A stretch of DNA of 11,009 bases from Burkholderiales bacterium (GCA_019751575.1 JAIENF010000682.1:1-11009); one strand, 5' to 3'; positions 1-7,056 are shown, counted from the first letter of the stretch. Notes: generated from the letters alone by a model not told the origin. Numbers and translations are program-made.

Positions 1-70
1 GCACATCCGGGTCCTGCAGTGACTCGATGCCGAACCGGCCGCGGTCGTCCGTGCCGCCCGGCAGGCTCAT
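1..70 (-). CDS. virB10: VirB10/TrbI-family T4SS protein, N-terminal fragment
   Basis: Only the first 23 codons are inside the window; the gene continues off the left edge. The ATG (70-68) overlaps the stop codon of virB9 in an ATGA arrangement, so translation is probably coupled. The visible peptide starts MSLPGGTDDRGRFGIESLQ and is hydrophilic, as expected for the short cytoplasmic tail that precedes the single membrane helix of VirB10/TrbI. The assignment rests mainly on gene order: VirB10, the energy-sensing scaffold that spans inner and outer membrane, almost always follows VirB8 and VirB9. No diagnostic domain is visible in this fragment. Confidence 0.6.
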   Translation of the reverse strand, partial: MSLPGGTDDRGRFGIESLQDPDV

Positions 71-939
71 TGCGAGGCCTCGTGCAGGCCATCCGCGGCG
101 ATGACCCGCCTTCGCCCGGACGGATCCAGCGGTTGCCCGCGCTCCAGCTCCATCCGTGAAGATCCGAGACGCAGCAGGAACCGGTCGGCAAGCCGCTGGA
201 CGACGAGGAACCGCCCGCGCACGGTGTAGTTGACGAGTTCACCCTCGCCCGCTTCGCCGGCGACGAACAGTGCAGGCATTTCCTGCAGCGTGGCCGGCAT
301 CTGGATATAGGTGAACCGTCCGTCGTCGAACACATGCGTCGGGCGGAAGGCCGCCTGGCCGTGGATGCGGTAGTCGAAGTTCAGGCGCTCGAGCCGGATG
401 CCGCCGATCGGATCGCGCTCTTCGTGCTCCCTGTCGCCCGGCCGCGCTCGTGCGCCAGGCTGCGCCTCGCGTGCCTCGCGCCCCCGACCATCGACGGGCC
501 GCGCATCGCGCGCCAGCGCAATCATTTCCGGGAAGGTCCAGCTCACCCGCTGGTACCAGGCACCGCCTTCGGGGGAACTGCGCAACCCGAGCTGGTAGGT
601 GCGGCGGTTGGTGACCAGGGTGCCACTCGTGTAGAGGTCCGGCCGGATCGGTTTCACGAACACGTTCGGCCCCTTGTCCTGCACGATCCACTGGACGGTG
701 TCGCCAAGCGCCAAAACCAGCACCGACTCTTCCGGCTCGAGGGCGATATGCGTCACCGCTCCCGGGCGAGTGAGCAGGAGGTAGGATTCGTTCGGGTCGT
801 AGCGAAACACGACCAGCCGGGTGTCCTGCGGCATCGGCACCGGTGCCTGCTGGGCGCCAGCCAGCCCGGCACCGGAGCCCATGAGCGCGAGGACAGCCGC
901 GATCGCGCAGGCGAGCCGGTACGCCGCGGCGCCGGTCAC
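67..939 (-). CDS. virB9: VirB9/TrbG-family T4SS outer-membrane core protein
   Basis: 290 aa, periplasmic component of the type IV secretion core complex that forms the outer-membrane ring with VirB7 and VirB10. I start it at the GTG (939-937), which overlaps the virB8 stop as GTGA and has GAGGAG just upstream; the frame stays open further upstream but that part lies inside virB8. Residues 1-29 are a Sec signal peptide with likely cleavage at AGA|QQ. The N-terminal VirB9 domain shows VVFRYDPNESYLL and TNRRTYQLGL. A charged Arg/Glu-rich linker (about 150-173) follows. The C-terminal VirB10-interacting domain shows FDYRI, PTHVFDDGRFTYIQ, LVNYTVRGRFLVV and FLLRLG. Length and order fit VirB9 or TrbG; I cannot separate the two by eye. 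Shared overlaps with both neighbours indicate one polycistronic unit. Confidence 0.88.
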   Translation of the reverse strand: MTGAAAYRLACAIAAVLALMGSGAGLAGAQQAPVPMPQDTRLVVFRYDPNESYLLLTRPGAVTHIALEPEESVLVLALGDTVQWIVQDKGPNVFVKPIRPDLYTSGTLVTNRRTYQLGLRSSPEGGAWYQRVSWTFPEMIALARDARPVDGRGREAREAQPGARARPGDREHEERDPIGGIRLERLNFDYRIHGQAAFRPTHVFDDGRFTYIQMPATLQEMPALFVAGEAGEGELVNYTVRGRFLVVQRLADRFLLRLGSSRMELERGQPLDPSGRRRVIAADGLHEASQ

Positions 940-1646
940 GACAGCTCCTCGGCGACATTGAAGCGCGTCACGTAGAGCCCGATCGGATTCTGGATGATCT
1001 CGGCCTCGGTCTTCGGTGGCACGATCGCGTAATGCACCGTGACCTGCAGCATGCGCGACTGAATGGCTGCGCCGAGCGACCGCGTCTCCGCGCGCACCCG
1101 CACCTGCATCACTGCATCGTCCAGCGGCGCGACCGTCACGATCGCCACCGAGCGGCTGAGGCCTGGATCCTTGCGCAACCGCTCGATCGGCCGATCGGCC
1201 TTCATCCAGTCGAGCATCTGCTGGGTAGCGAGGCCGGAGGTCATCCGGTAAGCCTCGGCCAGTTGCCGCTCGGTGAGGTAGGGATCGACGGTGAGCAGTT
1301 GCTGCACCCAGCGCGAGACGAAGTAGGTCCGCTCGGCGCGGCCGGGCCGGTAGCGCTGCGCCGCCGCGCGATCGGCGATCGCGAGTCCGTTGTCCGCGAC
1401 GCGCACGACGTAGGGCTCCACCGTCTTCAGCGGCATCAGCACCGCCAGCGCGATGCAGGCCGCCAGCAGGGCGAGGGTGGTCAACACCCAGCCGACGAAC
1501 AGCCGGTTGCGATCCACCACCGCGCAGCCATAGCGCTCGAACCACTCGACCCGCGCACGCTCGAACGCGTTCAGCGGCGCCGACGCCGGCGGCTCATCGA
1601 GCGGCCGGCGAAGACGGCGCCACCCGCGCAGGACGGACTTCCACAT
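936..1646 (-). CDS. virB8: VirB8/TrbF-family T4SS inner-membrane protein
   Basis: 236 aa bitopic inner-membrane protein, an assembly factor of type IV secretion systems. It has a basic cytoplasmic N-terminus, one membrane helix at about residues 49-71, then a periplasmic VirB8 domain. Family hallmarks visible are EPYVVRV directly after the helix, AYRMTSGLATQQMLDWM in the middle, and the C-terminal NPIGLYVTRFNVAEEL, the NPxG(L/F)xV motif of VirB8/TrbF. Start ATG at 1646-1644 has GGGGTGAT upstream; that site lies in a predicted hairpin (separate entry). It is the first T4SS gene here: virB1-virB7 do not precede it, since the next upstream gene is a Bug receptor 100 bp away. It overlaps virB9 by 4 bp, so the pair is translationally coupled. 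Confidence 0.88.
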   Translation of the reverse strand: MWKSVLRGWRRLRRPLDEPPASAPLNAFERARVEWFERYGCAVVDRNRLFVGWVLTTLALLAACIALAVLMPLKTVEPYVVRVADNGLAIADRAAAQRYRPGRAERTYFVSRWVQQLLTVDPYLTERQLAEAYRMTSGLATQQMLDWMKADRPIERLRKDPGLSRSVAIVTVAPLDDAVMQVRVRAETRSLGAAIQSRMLQVTVHYAIVPPKTEAEIIQNPIGLYVTRFNVAEELS

Positions 1647-1652
1647 GTATCA

Positions 1653-1689
1653 CCCCGTTGGACACGCGCCGCAAAACGCGGCGACGGGG
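1653..1689 (-). promoter_or_regulatory. Hairpin covering the virB8 Shine-Dalgarno
   Basis: On the minus-strand RNA, CCCCGU (1689-1684) pairs with ACGGGG (1658-1653), and CGCCGC (1683-1678) pairs with GCGGCG (1672-1667). Together they make a 12-bp GC-rich stem with loop GUUUU and an 8-nt bulge on the 3' side. The ACGGGG arm contains the G run of the virB8 Shine-Dalgarno (GGGGTGAT, 6-7 nt from the ATG), so the folded form would mask ribosome binding. The base pairing is seen directly; a regulatory effect is inferred. Confidence 0.5.
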
Positions 1690-1698
1690 CAATGATGG

Positions 1699-1738
1699 AA
1701 GGGACGGTGCGGCGGGTCGCCGGCCGGAACCGTCCCTT
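1699..1738 (-). terminator. Terminator-like hairpin downstream of Bug A
   Basis: Perfect 10-bp inverted repeat AAGGGACGGT / ACCGTCCCTT with a 20-nt GC-rich loop, starting 8 bp after the Bug A stop codon. In the minus-strand transcript the 3' arm ends in UU followed by CCAUCAUUG, so there is no proper U tract. It may be a weak intrinsic terminator, a 3'-end stabilising hairpin, or an attenuator between the Bug operon and virB8. No other obvious boundary separates the two gene sets. Confidence 0.5.
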
Positions 1739-1746
1739 GCGATGCG

Positions 1747-2751
1747 TTACTGCGGCTTGATGCCCGCGATCTGCACCGTCTTCTGCGCCGCCGCCAGGTC
1801 CGACTTCATGCGCGCGCCCAGTGCCTCGGGCGAGCCGCCGAAGATGTCCAGGCCGAGCTGGGTGAAACGCTCCTTCGCGGCCGGGGTGGCCAGGTAGCGG
1901 TTCACTTCGCCGTTGATGCGGTCGACGATGTCGCGCGGCAGCTTCGCCGGGCCGAGCAGGCCGAGCCAGATGCTGGTGGTGAACGCGGGGAAGCCGACTT
2001 CCCCCATCGTCGGCACTTCCGGCAGCAGCGGATGGCGCTTGGGCGAGGTGATCGCCAGCGCACGGAACTTGCCGGCGCGGATGTGCGGCGAAGCGGTCGA
2101 CAGCTGGTCGAACATGATCGGCACATGGCCGCCGATCACGTCGGCGCCGGCGGCCGGGTTCGACTTGTACGGCACATGGTTGAGCGAGATGCCCATCAGC
2201 CCGGCGAAGTAGGCACCCGCCATGTGGCCGGTCGATCCGATGCCGGCCGTCGCCCAGCCCAGTTCGCCCGGGCGCTGCTTCGCGAACGCGACGAGATCCT
2301 TCACCGTCTTCACCGGCACCGACGGATGCACCACCAGCACCTGCGGCGCATTGGATGCACCGACGATCGGCGTGAAGTCGCGGAAGATGTCATAGGGCAG
2401 CTTGGTGGCCAGTGCCGGGGACATCGCGAACGCGCCCGAGGTCAGCAGCAGCGTGTAGCCGTCCGGAGCCGAGCGCGCGACATAGTCGGCGCCGATCGAG
2501 CCGGTGGCGCCGGAGCGGATCTCGACGATGACCGGCTGGCCGAGGCCTTCCTGCAGCGTCGGGATGATCAGCCGCGCCATGGTGTCGGCCGAGCCACCGG
2601 CACCGAACGGCACCACGATGCGCAGCGGCTTCTCGGGCCAGGCCTTCTGCGCCTGCACCGGCTGGCTGGCCAGGGTGCCCAGGGCTGCGAACGTGCCTGC
2701 GGCCGCTGCGAGGATTGAACGTGTCTTCGAATCTGCTGCGCTGGATCTCAT
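1747..2751 (-). CDS. Bug/TctC-family periplasmic solute receptor (Bug A)
   Basis: 334 aa periplasmic ligand-binding protein of the tripartite tricarboxylate transporter (TTT) family; such proteins bind carboxylates or related small molecules and deliver them to a TctAB permease. I use the ATG at 2751 because residues 1-34 then form a signal peptide (cleavage PVQA|QK) and GGAG lies 10 nt upstream; a longer start at 2814 would add 21 non-signal residues derived from a decayed gene tail. The mature protein opens with KAWPEKPLRIVVPFGAGG and carries the family blocks SADTMARL, SAPDGYTLLLTSGAFA, VHPSVPVKTVKDLV, GSTGH, VPYKSNPAA, RALAITSPKR and LPEVPTM. It is the last gene of the operon and a close tandem duplicate of Bug B. 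The ligand cannot be read from the sequence. Confidence 0.9.
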   Translation of the reverse strand: MRSSAADSKTRSILAAAAGTFAALGTLASQPVQAQKAWPEKPLRIVVPFGAGGSADTMARLIIPTLQEGLGQPVIVEIRSGATGSIGADYVARSAPDGYTLLLTSGAFAMSPALATKLPYDIFRDFTPIVGASNAPQVLVVHPSVPVKTVKDLVAFAKQRPGELGWATAGIGSTGHMAGAYFAGLMGISLNHVPYKSNPAAGADVIGGHVPIMFDQLSTASPHIRAGKFRALAITSPKRHPLLPEVPTMGEVGFPAFTTSIWLGLLGPAKLPRDIVDRINGEVNRYLATPAAKERFTQLGLDIFGGSPEALGARMKSDLAAAQKTVQIAGIKPQ

Positions 2752-2820
2752 CTGTCTCTCACTCCGATTGATGCCGGCGCCTCGATGGCTCGCGGCGCCC
2801 ATGCCTGGGCTCACTTCACC
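2752..2820 (-). pseudogene. Decayed 3' end of a Bug C-like gene in the A/B spacer
   Basis: The 76-bp gap between Bug B and Bug A aligns with the last codons of Bug C and its junction with Bug B (3827-3895). Shared words on the plus strand include CTCACTCCG, TTGATGCCGGC, GATGG, CGCG and GCGCCCA/ACGCCCA in the same order, with small indels. Read on the minus strand, the fossil gives QAWAPRAIEA where Bug C has HAWASRTIKA near its C-terminus. It then loses frame by single-base deletions. The retained GGAGTGAG is the ribosome-binding region of Bug A. In the intact copy the same bases encode the last Glu and the stop of Bug C. Confidence 0.8.
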
Positions 2821-2827
2821 TGTTACG

Positions 2828-3826
2828 TCATTGCAGCTTGATGCCCGCCACCTGCACGGTCTTCTGCGCCACGGCCAGGTCTGCCTTCATCCGCGCCGTC
2901 AGTGCCTCGGGCGAACCGCCGAAGGCCTCGACGCCGAGCTGGGTGAAGCGCTCTTTCGCAGCCGGGGTGGCGAGGTAGCGGTTCACTTCGGCATTGACCC
3001 GGTCGACGATCTCGCGCGGCAGCTTCGCCGGGCCGAGCAGGCCCAGCCAGATGCTGGTGGTGAACGCCGGGAAGCCCACCTCGGCCATCGTCGGCACTTC
3101 GGGCAGCAGCGGGTGGCGCTTGGGCGAGGTGATGGCCAGTGCGCGTACCTTGCCGGCGCGGATATGCGATGAAGACGTCGACAGCGGGTCGAACATCATC
3201 GGCACATGGCCGCCCATGACGTCGGCCGCGGCCGCCGGGTTCGACTTGTACGGCACATGGTTCAACGAGATGCCGACGAGCGAGGCGAAGTACGCGCCGA
3301 AGATGTGTCCGGCGGATGCGACGCCGGCGGTCGCCCAGCCCACTTCGCCCGGCCGGGCCTTGGCGAAGGCGACGAGGTCCTTCACCGACTTCACCGGCAG
3401 CGACGGGTGCACCACCAGCACCTGCGGCGCATTGGATGCGCCGACGATCGGCGTGAAGTCGCGGAAGATATCGTAGGGCAGGCTGGCATTCAGCGCCGGC
3501 GAGGTGGCAAACGCGCCCGAGGTCAGCAGCAGCGTGTAGCCGTCCGGTGCAGAGCGCGCGACATGTTCGGCGCCGATCGCGCCGGTGGCACCGGAGCGGA
3601 CCTCGACGATGATCGGCTGGCCGAGGCCTTCCTGCAGCGTCGGCACGAGCAGCCTCGCCATGGTGTCGGCGGCACCGCCTGCGCCGAACGGCACGATGAT
3701 GCGCACCGGCTTCTCGGGCCACGCTTTCTGTGCCTGCACCGGCTGGCTCGCCAGGGTGCCGAGCGCAGCGGCCGCCGCGATGATGGAGAAAACCGGAACG
3801 GTCGTTGCACCCGCGGTCGGTCTCAT
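2828..3826 (-). CDS. Bug/TctC-family periplasmic solute receptor (Bug B)
   Basis: 332 aa, same family and role as Bug A, about 85% identical in the mature part. Start ATG at 3826 lies 7 bp after the Bug C stop, and the sequence GGAGTGAGG just upstream spans that stop codon, so translation is probably coupled. Residues 1-32 form a signal peptide ending PVQA|QK; its n-region holds only one Arg, which is weak but acceptable. An upstream in-frame start at 3883 would lie inside Bug C and give an Arg-rich non-signal leader, so I reject it. The family blocks are intact: FGAGGAADTMARL, SAPDGYTLLLTSGAFA, VPYKSNPAAAADV, RALAITSPKR and LPEVPTM. Differences from Bug A include AGIGSTGHMAG against AGVASAGHIFG and MFDQLSTASP against MFDPLSTSSS, both in regions that face the binding cleft in this fold. 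Confidence 0.9.
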   Translation of the reverse strand: MRPTAGATTVPVFSIIAAAAALGTLASQPVQAQKAWPEKPVRIIVPFGAGGAADTMARLLVPTLQEGLGQPIIVEVRSGATGAIGAEHVARSAPDGYTLLLTSGAFATSPALNASLPYDIFRDFTPIVGASNAPQVLVVHPSLPVKSVKDLVAFAKARPGEVGWATAGVASAGHIFGAYFASLVGISLNHVPYKSNPAAAADVMGGHVPMMFDPLSTSSSHIRAGKVRALAITSPKRHPLLPEVPTMAEVGFPAFTTSIWLGLLGPAKLPREIVDRVNAEVNRYLATPAAKERFTQLGVEAFGGSPEALTARMKADLAVAQKTVQVAGIKLQ

Positions 3827-3833
3827 CGATGCC

Positions 3834-4817
3834 TCACTCCGCCTTGATGCCGGCCGCCTTGATGGTGCGCGACGCCCAGGCATGGTCTCTCTTCATCTCG
3901 GCGGCGAACGCTTCGGGCGAGCCGCCGATGATCTCCAGGCCGAGGCCGGTGAGCCGTTCGCGCACGTCGGCGAGCTTCAGCACCCGGTTGACCTCGGCAT
4001 TGATCCGCAACAACGCGTCCTTCTGCAGGCTGCCCGGCCCCATCAGGCCGTGCCAGACGGTGGTCACGAAATCCTTGTAGCCCGCCTCGACCATCGTCGG
4101 CACGTCGGGCAGGTTGGGTGCCCGGCTGGCCGAGGTGACGGCCAATGCACGCACCTTGCCCGCCTTGATGTGCGGCACGGCCGTCGAGATCTGGTCGAAC
4201 ATGATCGGCACATGGCCCGCCATCACGTCGATCGAGCCCAGTCCGTTCGACTTGTACGGCACGTGGATCAGCTGCAGGCCGCTGGCGATGCCCAGGCTCG
4301 CGCCCGAGAGATGCGCGACCGAGCCGATGCCGGAGCTGGCGTAACCGAGTTCGCCCGGACGCTTCTGCGCGAACGCGACCAGGTCCTTCACCGTCTTCAC
4401 CGGCAACGACGGGTGCACGTACAGCACCTGCGACACGGCGGTGGTCTGCACGATCGGGGCGATGTCCCGCTGCCAGTCGAACGGCAGCTTCGTGTACAGC
4501 GCGGCCGCGGTCGACAGCGCCGAGGTGAACAGCATCGTGTGGCCATCACCCGGTGCACGCGCCACGATGTCGGCGGCGATGGTGCCGGTGGCGCCGGAGC
4601 GGTTCTCGACCACCACCGACTGCCCCCAGCTCTCGCCGAGCTTCAGGGCGAGGGTGCGTGCGACGGTATCCGACGAGCCGCCGGCCCCGAATGCAACCAC
4701 CATCCGCACCGGGCGATCGGGCCAGGCCTTCTGGGCCTGGGCCTGGACGGGCACTGCGACCGACGCCGCCGCGACCAGCGCCAGCGTGGTGCCCTGCCAT
4801 CCGATGCGCATATCCAT
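3834..4817 (-). CDS. Bug/TctC-family periplasmic solute receptor (Bug C)
   Basis: 327 aa receptor of the TTT family. The start at 4817 has GGAG 6 nt upstream; M3 at 4811 is a possible alternative. The signal peptide ends near residues 26-28 (VQA|QA or QAQA|QK). The mature N-terminus KAWPDRPVRMVVAFGAGG and the blocks SSDTVAR, VHPSLPVKTVKDLVAF, SSGIGSVAH, VPYKSNGLG and LPDVPTMVEAGY place it with A, B and D but clearly diverged from the A/B pair. It sits 18 bp after Bug D and 7 bp before Bug B. Its 3' end was included in the duplication that made A and B, and a decayed copy remains at 2752-2820. Ligand unknown; the cleft segment SALSTAAALYTKL differs from the SGAFxxxPAL of the others. Confidence 0.9.
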   Translation of the reverse strand: MDMRIGWQGTTLALVAAASVAVPVQAQAQKAWPDRPVRMVVAFGAGGSSDTVARTLALKLGESWGQSVVVENRSGATGTIAADIVARAPGDGHTMLFTSALSTAAALYTKLPFDWQRDIAPIVQTTAVSQVLYVHPSLPVKTVKDLVAFAQKRPGELGYASSGIGSVAHLSGASLGIASGLQLIHVPYKSNGLGSIDVMAGHVPIMFDQISTAVPHIKAGKVRALAVTSASRAPNLPDVPTMVEAGYKDFVTTVWHGLMGPGSLQKDALLRINAEVNRVLKLADVRERLTGLGLEIIGGSPEAFAAEMKRDHAWASRTIKAAGIKAE

Positions 4818-4835
4818 CGCCTGCTCCGTCAGTGG

Positions 4836-5840
4836 TCAGTCGAGCTTGATCTTCGCATCCCTGACCACCTTCTGCCACTTCAGGAAGTCGTTCCGGTGCA
4901 GGGTGGCGAACGCCTCCGGCGTGCCGCCGGCCGGCTCGACGCCCAGTTCGTTGAAGCGCTTGACGATCTCGGGCAGCTTCACGATGCGGTTCACTTCGGT
5001 GTTCAGGCGCATCACGATGTCACGCGGCAGGCCGGCCGGCCCGAGCATGCCCAGCCAGACGTTCGCGTCGAACGCCGGCAGGCCGGCCTCGGTGATCGTC
5101 GGCACGTCGGGCAGCAGCGGCAGGCGCTGGGCCGAGGTGACGGCCAGCGCGCGCAGCTTGCCCGAGCGCACATGCGGCGCCCCGGTCAGCACCAGGTCGA
5201 ACATCACCGGCACGTTGCCCGAGATCACGTCGATCACCGCGATCGGGTTTGCCTTGTACGGCACGTGCACCATCTGGGTCTCGGTCATCGCCAGGAACAG
5301 TTCGGTGGCGAGGTGGCCGGTGCTGCCCACGCCGGCGGTGGCATAGCCGACCTGGTTCGGGCGCTTCTTCGTGAACGCGACCAGTTCCTTGATGCTCTTC
5401 ACCGGCAGCGACGGATGCACATTGATGATGGTCGCCGTGTTCGAGATGTTCACCACCGGGGTGAAGTCCTTGAACACGTCGACCGAGACCTTCGTGTTCA
5501 GCGCCGGGGTCGACGAGAACGCGCCCGAGGTGACCATCAACGTGTAGCCGTCGGGCTGTGCGCGGGCGACGGCCTCGGCACCGATCATCCCGGCGGCACC
5601 GGTGCGGTTCTCGACCACCACGCCCTGCCCCCAGCTCTCGGTGAAGCGCTGTCCGACCAGCCGCGCCATGGTGTCGGCGGATCCGCCGGCCCCGAACGGC
5701 ACGATGATGCGGATCGGCTTGGACGGGTACTGCTGTGCGGCCACCGGCAGGGCGGCGGCCAGCGGCAGCGCGCCGGCCAGTGCCGCCAGCGCGGCGCGGC
5801 GAGCGATGCGAGAGTTGCGTACGGTCGACTTCACGTTCAT
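4836..5840 (-). CDS. Bug/TctC-family periplasmic solute receptor (Bug D)
   Basis: 334 aa TTT-family receptor. The signal peptide spans residues 1-35 with a strongly basic n-region (NSRIARRAALAAL) and cleavage PVAA|QQ; the RR pair lacks the other Tat consensus residues, so Sec export is more likely. The mature protein starts QQYPSKPIRIIVPFGAGG and shows SADTMARL, AQPDGYTLMVTSGAFS, VHPSLPVKSIKELVAF, AGVGSTGHLA, VPYKANPIA and LPDVPTITEAG. The ATG at 5840 has GGGGA upstream. It follows the acyl-CoA dehydrogenase after 55 bp, the longest gap inside the operon apart from the fossil spacer; I see no terminator there, only a CCCCGGGG palindrome. It belongs to the same sub-group as A-C (FGAGG-DT signature). 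Confidence 0.9.
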   Translation of the reverse strand: MNVKSTVRNSRIARRAALAALAGALPLAAALPVAAQQYPSKPIRIIVPFGAGGSADTMARLVGQRFTESWGQGVVVENRTGAAGMIGAEAVARAQPDGYTLMVTSGAFSSTPALNTKVSVDVFKDFTPVVNISNTATIINVHPSLPVKSIKELVAFTKKRPNQVGYATAGVGSTGHLATELFLAMTETQMVHVPYKANPIAVIDVISGNVPVMFDLVLTGAPHVRSGKLRALAVTSAQRLPLLPDVPTITEAGLPAFDANVWLGMLGPAGLPRDIVMRLNTEVNRIVKLPEIVKRFNELGVEPAGGTPEAFATLHRNDFLKWQKVVRDAKIKLD

Positions 5841-5895
5841 CGAGAGTTTCCCCGGGGTATGGTGGTTCGGATTGCGAGGGTGGCGTGGATGGCGT

Positions 5896-7050
5896 TCAGC
5901 GGCGTGCCGCGCGGATCATGTTCCGCGCGATCACCAGCTGCTGGATCTGGCTGGTGCCTTCGAAGATGCGGAACAGCCGCACGTCGCGGTAGAGCCGTTC
6001 GATCGGATACTCCTGCATGTAGCCGGCGCCGCCATGCACCTGCACGCAGCGGTCGGCCACGCGCGAGCACATCTCGGAGGCGAACAGCTTCGCGCACGAG
6101 GCCTCGGTGGCGATGTTCGCGCCATCGTCGGCCTGGCGCGCGGCGTCGAGCGTCATGCAGCGCGCGGCATAGATCTCGGTCTTCGAATCGGCGAGCATCG
6201 CCTGCACCAGCTGGAACTCGGCGATCGGCTGGCCGAACTGCTGGCGGTCCATCGCATAGGCCAGCGTCTCGTCGAGCATGCGCTGCGCGACGCCGACGCA
6301 GACCGCGGCGATGTTGAGCCGCGCCCGGTCGAGCACCTTCATCGCGGTCTTGAAGCCCTGCCCTTCGACGCCGCCGATCAGCGCGCTGGCCGGCACCCGC
6401 ACGTCCTGCAGGATCACGTCCGAGGTATGCGAGCCGCGCTGGCCCATCTTGCGGTCGGGGGCCGCCGTGGTGAGCCCGGGCGTGCCGCGCTCGATGATGA
6501 ACGCACTGACGCCGGACGCCCCCTTCTGCGACGCATCGGTGCGCGCCATCAGCGTGAAGATCGACGCCTCGGGCGCGTTGGTGATGTAGCGCTTGGTGCC
6601 GTTGATCACGAAATGGTCGCCGTCGCGCCGGGCGAAGGTCTTCAGCCCGCCGGCGTCCGAGCCGTTGTCCGGCTCGGTCAGGGCGAAGCTGCCGATGATC
6701 TCGCCCGCGGCCAGCCGCCGCAGGTAGCGGTCTTTCTGGGCGGGCGTGCCGTCGATCACGATGCCCATGCCGCCGATGCCGTTGTTGGTGCCGACATACG
6801 AACGGAACACCGGCGACGCGTAGCAGAGCTCGAACGATACGAACATCTGCTCTTCGGTGGTCAGCCCGAGGCCGCCGTATTCCCTCGGCAGCGCATAGCC
6901 GAACAGGCCCATCTCGCGCATCTCGCGCACGATGGCCTCGGGCATCGCATCGGTATCGGTGACTTCGGCCTCGGCCGGGATCAGCCGCTCGCGGACGAAG
7001 CGGCGGATCGATTCGAGCAGCAACCCCAGCGTTTCGGCGTCCTGGATCAT
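5896..7050 (-). CDS. Acyl-CoA dehydrogenase
   Basis: 384 aa, the usual length for a cytoplasmic FAD-dependent acyl-CoA dehydrogenase, which introduces the alpha-beta double bond into an acyl-CoA and passes electrons to ETF. Visible features are the N-terminal helical domain with LPREYGGLGL (55-63), the flavin/substrate motif FALTEPDNGSDAGG (122-135), the beta-domain TKRYITNA (152-159), DRQQFGQPIAEFQ (268-280), VQVHGGAGYMQEYPIERLYRD (336-356) and the catalytic base region FRIFEGTSQIQ, with Glu364 in the EGT position used by medium- and short-chain members. Chain-length specificity cannot be read. It starts 6 bp after Bug E and is followed by four more Bug genes, so the enzyme is cotranscribed with the receptors. 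This suggests that an imported carboxylate is degraded as its CoA thioester, though no CoA ligase or transferase is in the window. Confidence 0.93.
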   Translation of the reverse strand: MIQDAETLGLLLESIRRFVRERLIPAEAEVTDTDAMPEAIVREMREMGLFGYALPREYGGLGLTTEEQMFVSFELCYASPVFRSYVGTNNGIGGMGIVIDGTPAQKDRYLRRLAAGEIIGSFALTEPDNGSDAGGLKTFARRDGDHFVINGTKRYITNAPEASIFTLMARTDASQKGASGVSAFIIERGTPGLTTAAPDRKMGQRGSHTSDVILQDVRVPASALIGGVEGQGFKTAMKVLDRARLNIAAVCVGVAQRMLDETLAYAMDRQQFGQPIAEFQLVQAMLADSKTEIYAARCMTLDAARQADDGANIATEASCAKLFASEMCSRVADRCVQVHGGAGYMQEYPIERLYRDVRLFRIFEGTSQIQQLVIARNMIRAARR

Positions 7051-7056
7051 CGGTGG

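Larger units (their letters stand above)
1747..3895 (-). repeat. Tandem gene duplication, about 1.08-kb unit
   Basis: Two direct copies: about 1747-2820 (Bug A plus the fossil tail upstream of it) and about 2828-3895 (Bug B plus the real 3' end of Bug C). Corresponding coding positions sit 1081 bp apart without indels through most of the gene, for example 1939 with 3020 and 2328 with 3409. I count about 44 amino-acid differences over about 298 mature residues. Some DNA stretches are nearly identical (70 of 73 bp at 2328-2400 against 3409-3481). The similarity extends past the start codons into the neighbouring gene tail, which defines the duplicated unit. Confidence 0.85.

Noticed and set aside
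940..1545. Upstream extension of the virB9 frame
   Set aside because: The frame is open to 1545 but lies within virB8 and encodes an Arg-rich non-signal sequence; the GTG at 939 with GAGGAG and a following signal peptide is far better.
3827..3883. Longer N-terminus for Bug B starting in Bug C
   Set aside because: It would place an Arg-rich stretch ahead of the signal peptide; the ATG at 3826 has a good ribosome binding site and starts an exportable protein.
5841..5895. CCCCGGGG palindrome before Bug D as an operator or terminator
   Set aside because: Eight-base GC palindromes are frequent at this base composition and no longer symmetry or U tract surrounds it.
3585..6317. Plus-strand open frame of 910 codons opposite Bug B, C, D and the dehydrogenase end
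   Set aside because: It is antisense to well-supported genes, has low-complexity Arg/His/Gly-rich composition with no domain, and spans several gene junctions; typical of the complementary frame of high-GC codon use.
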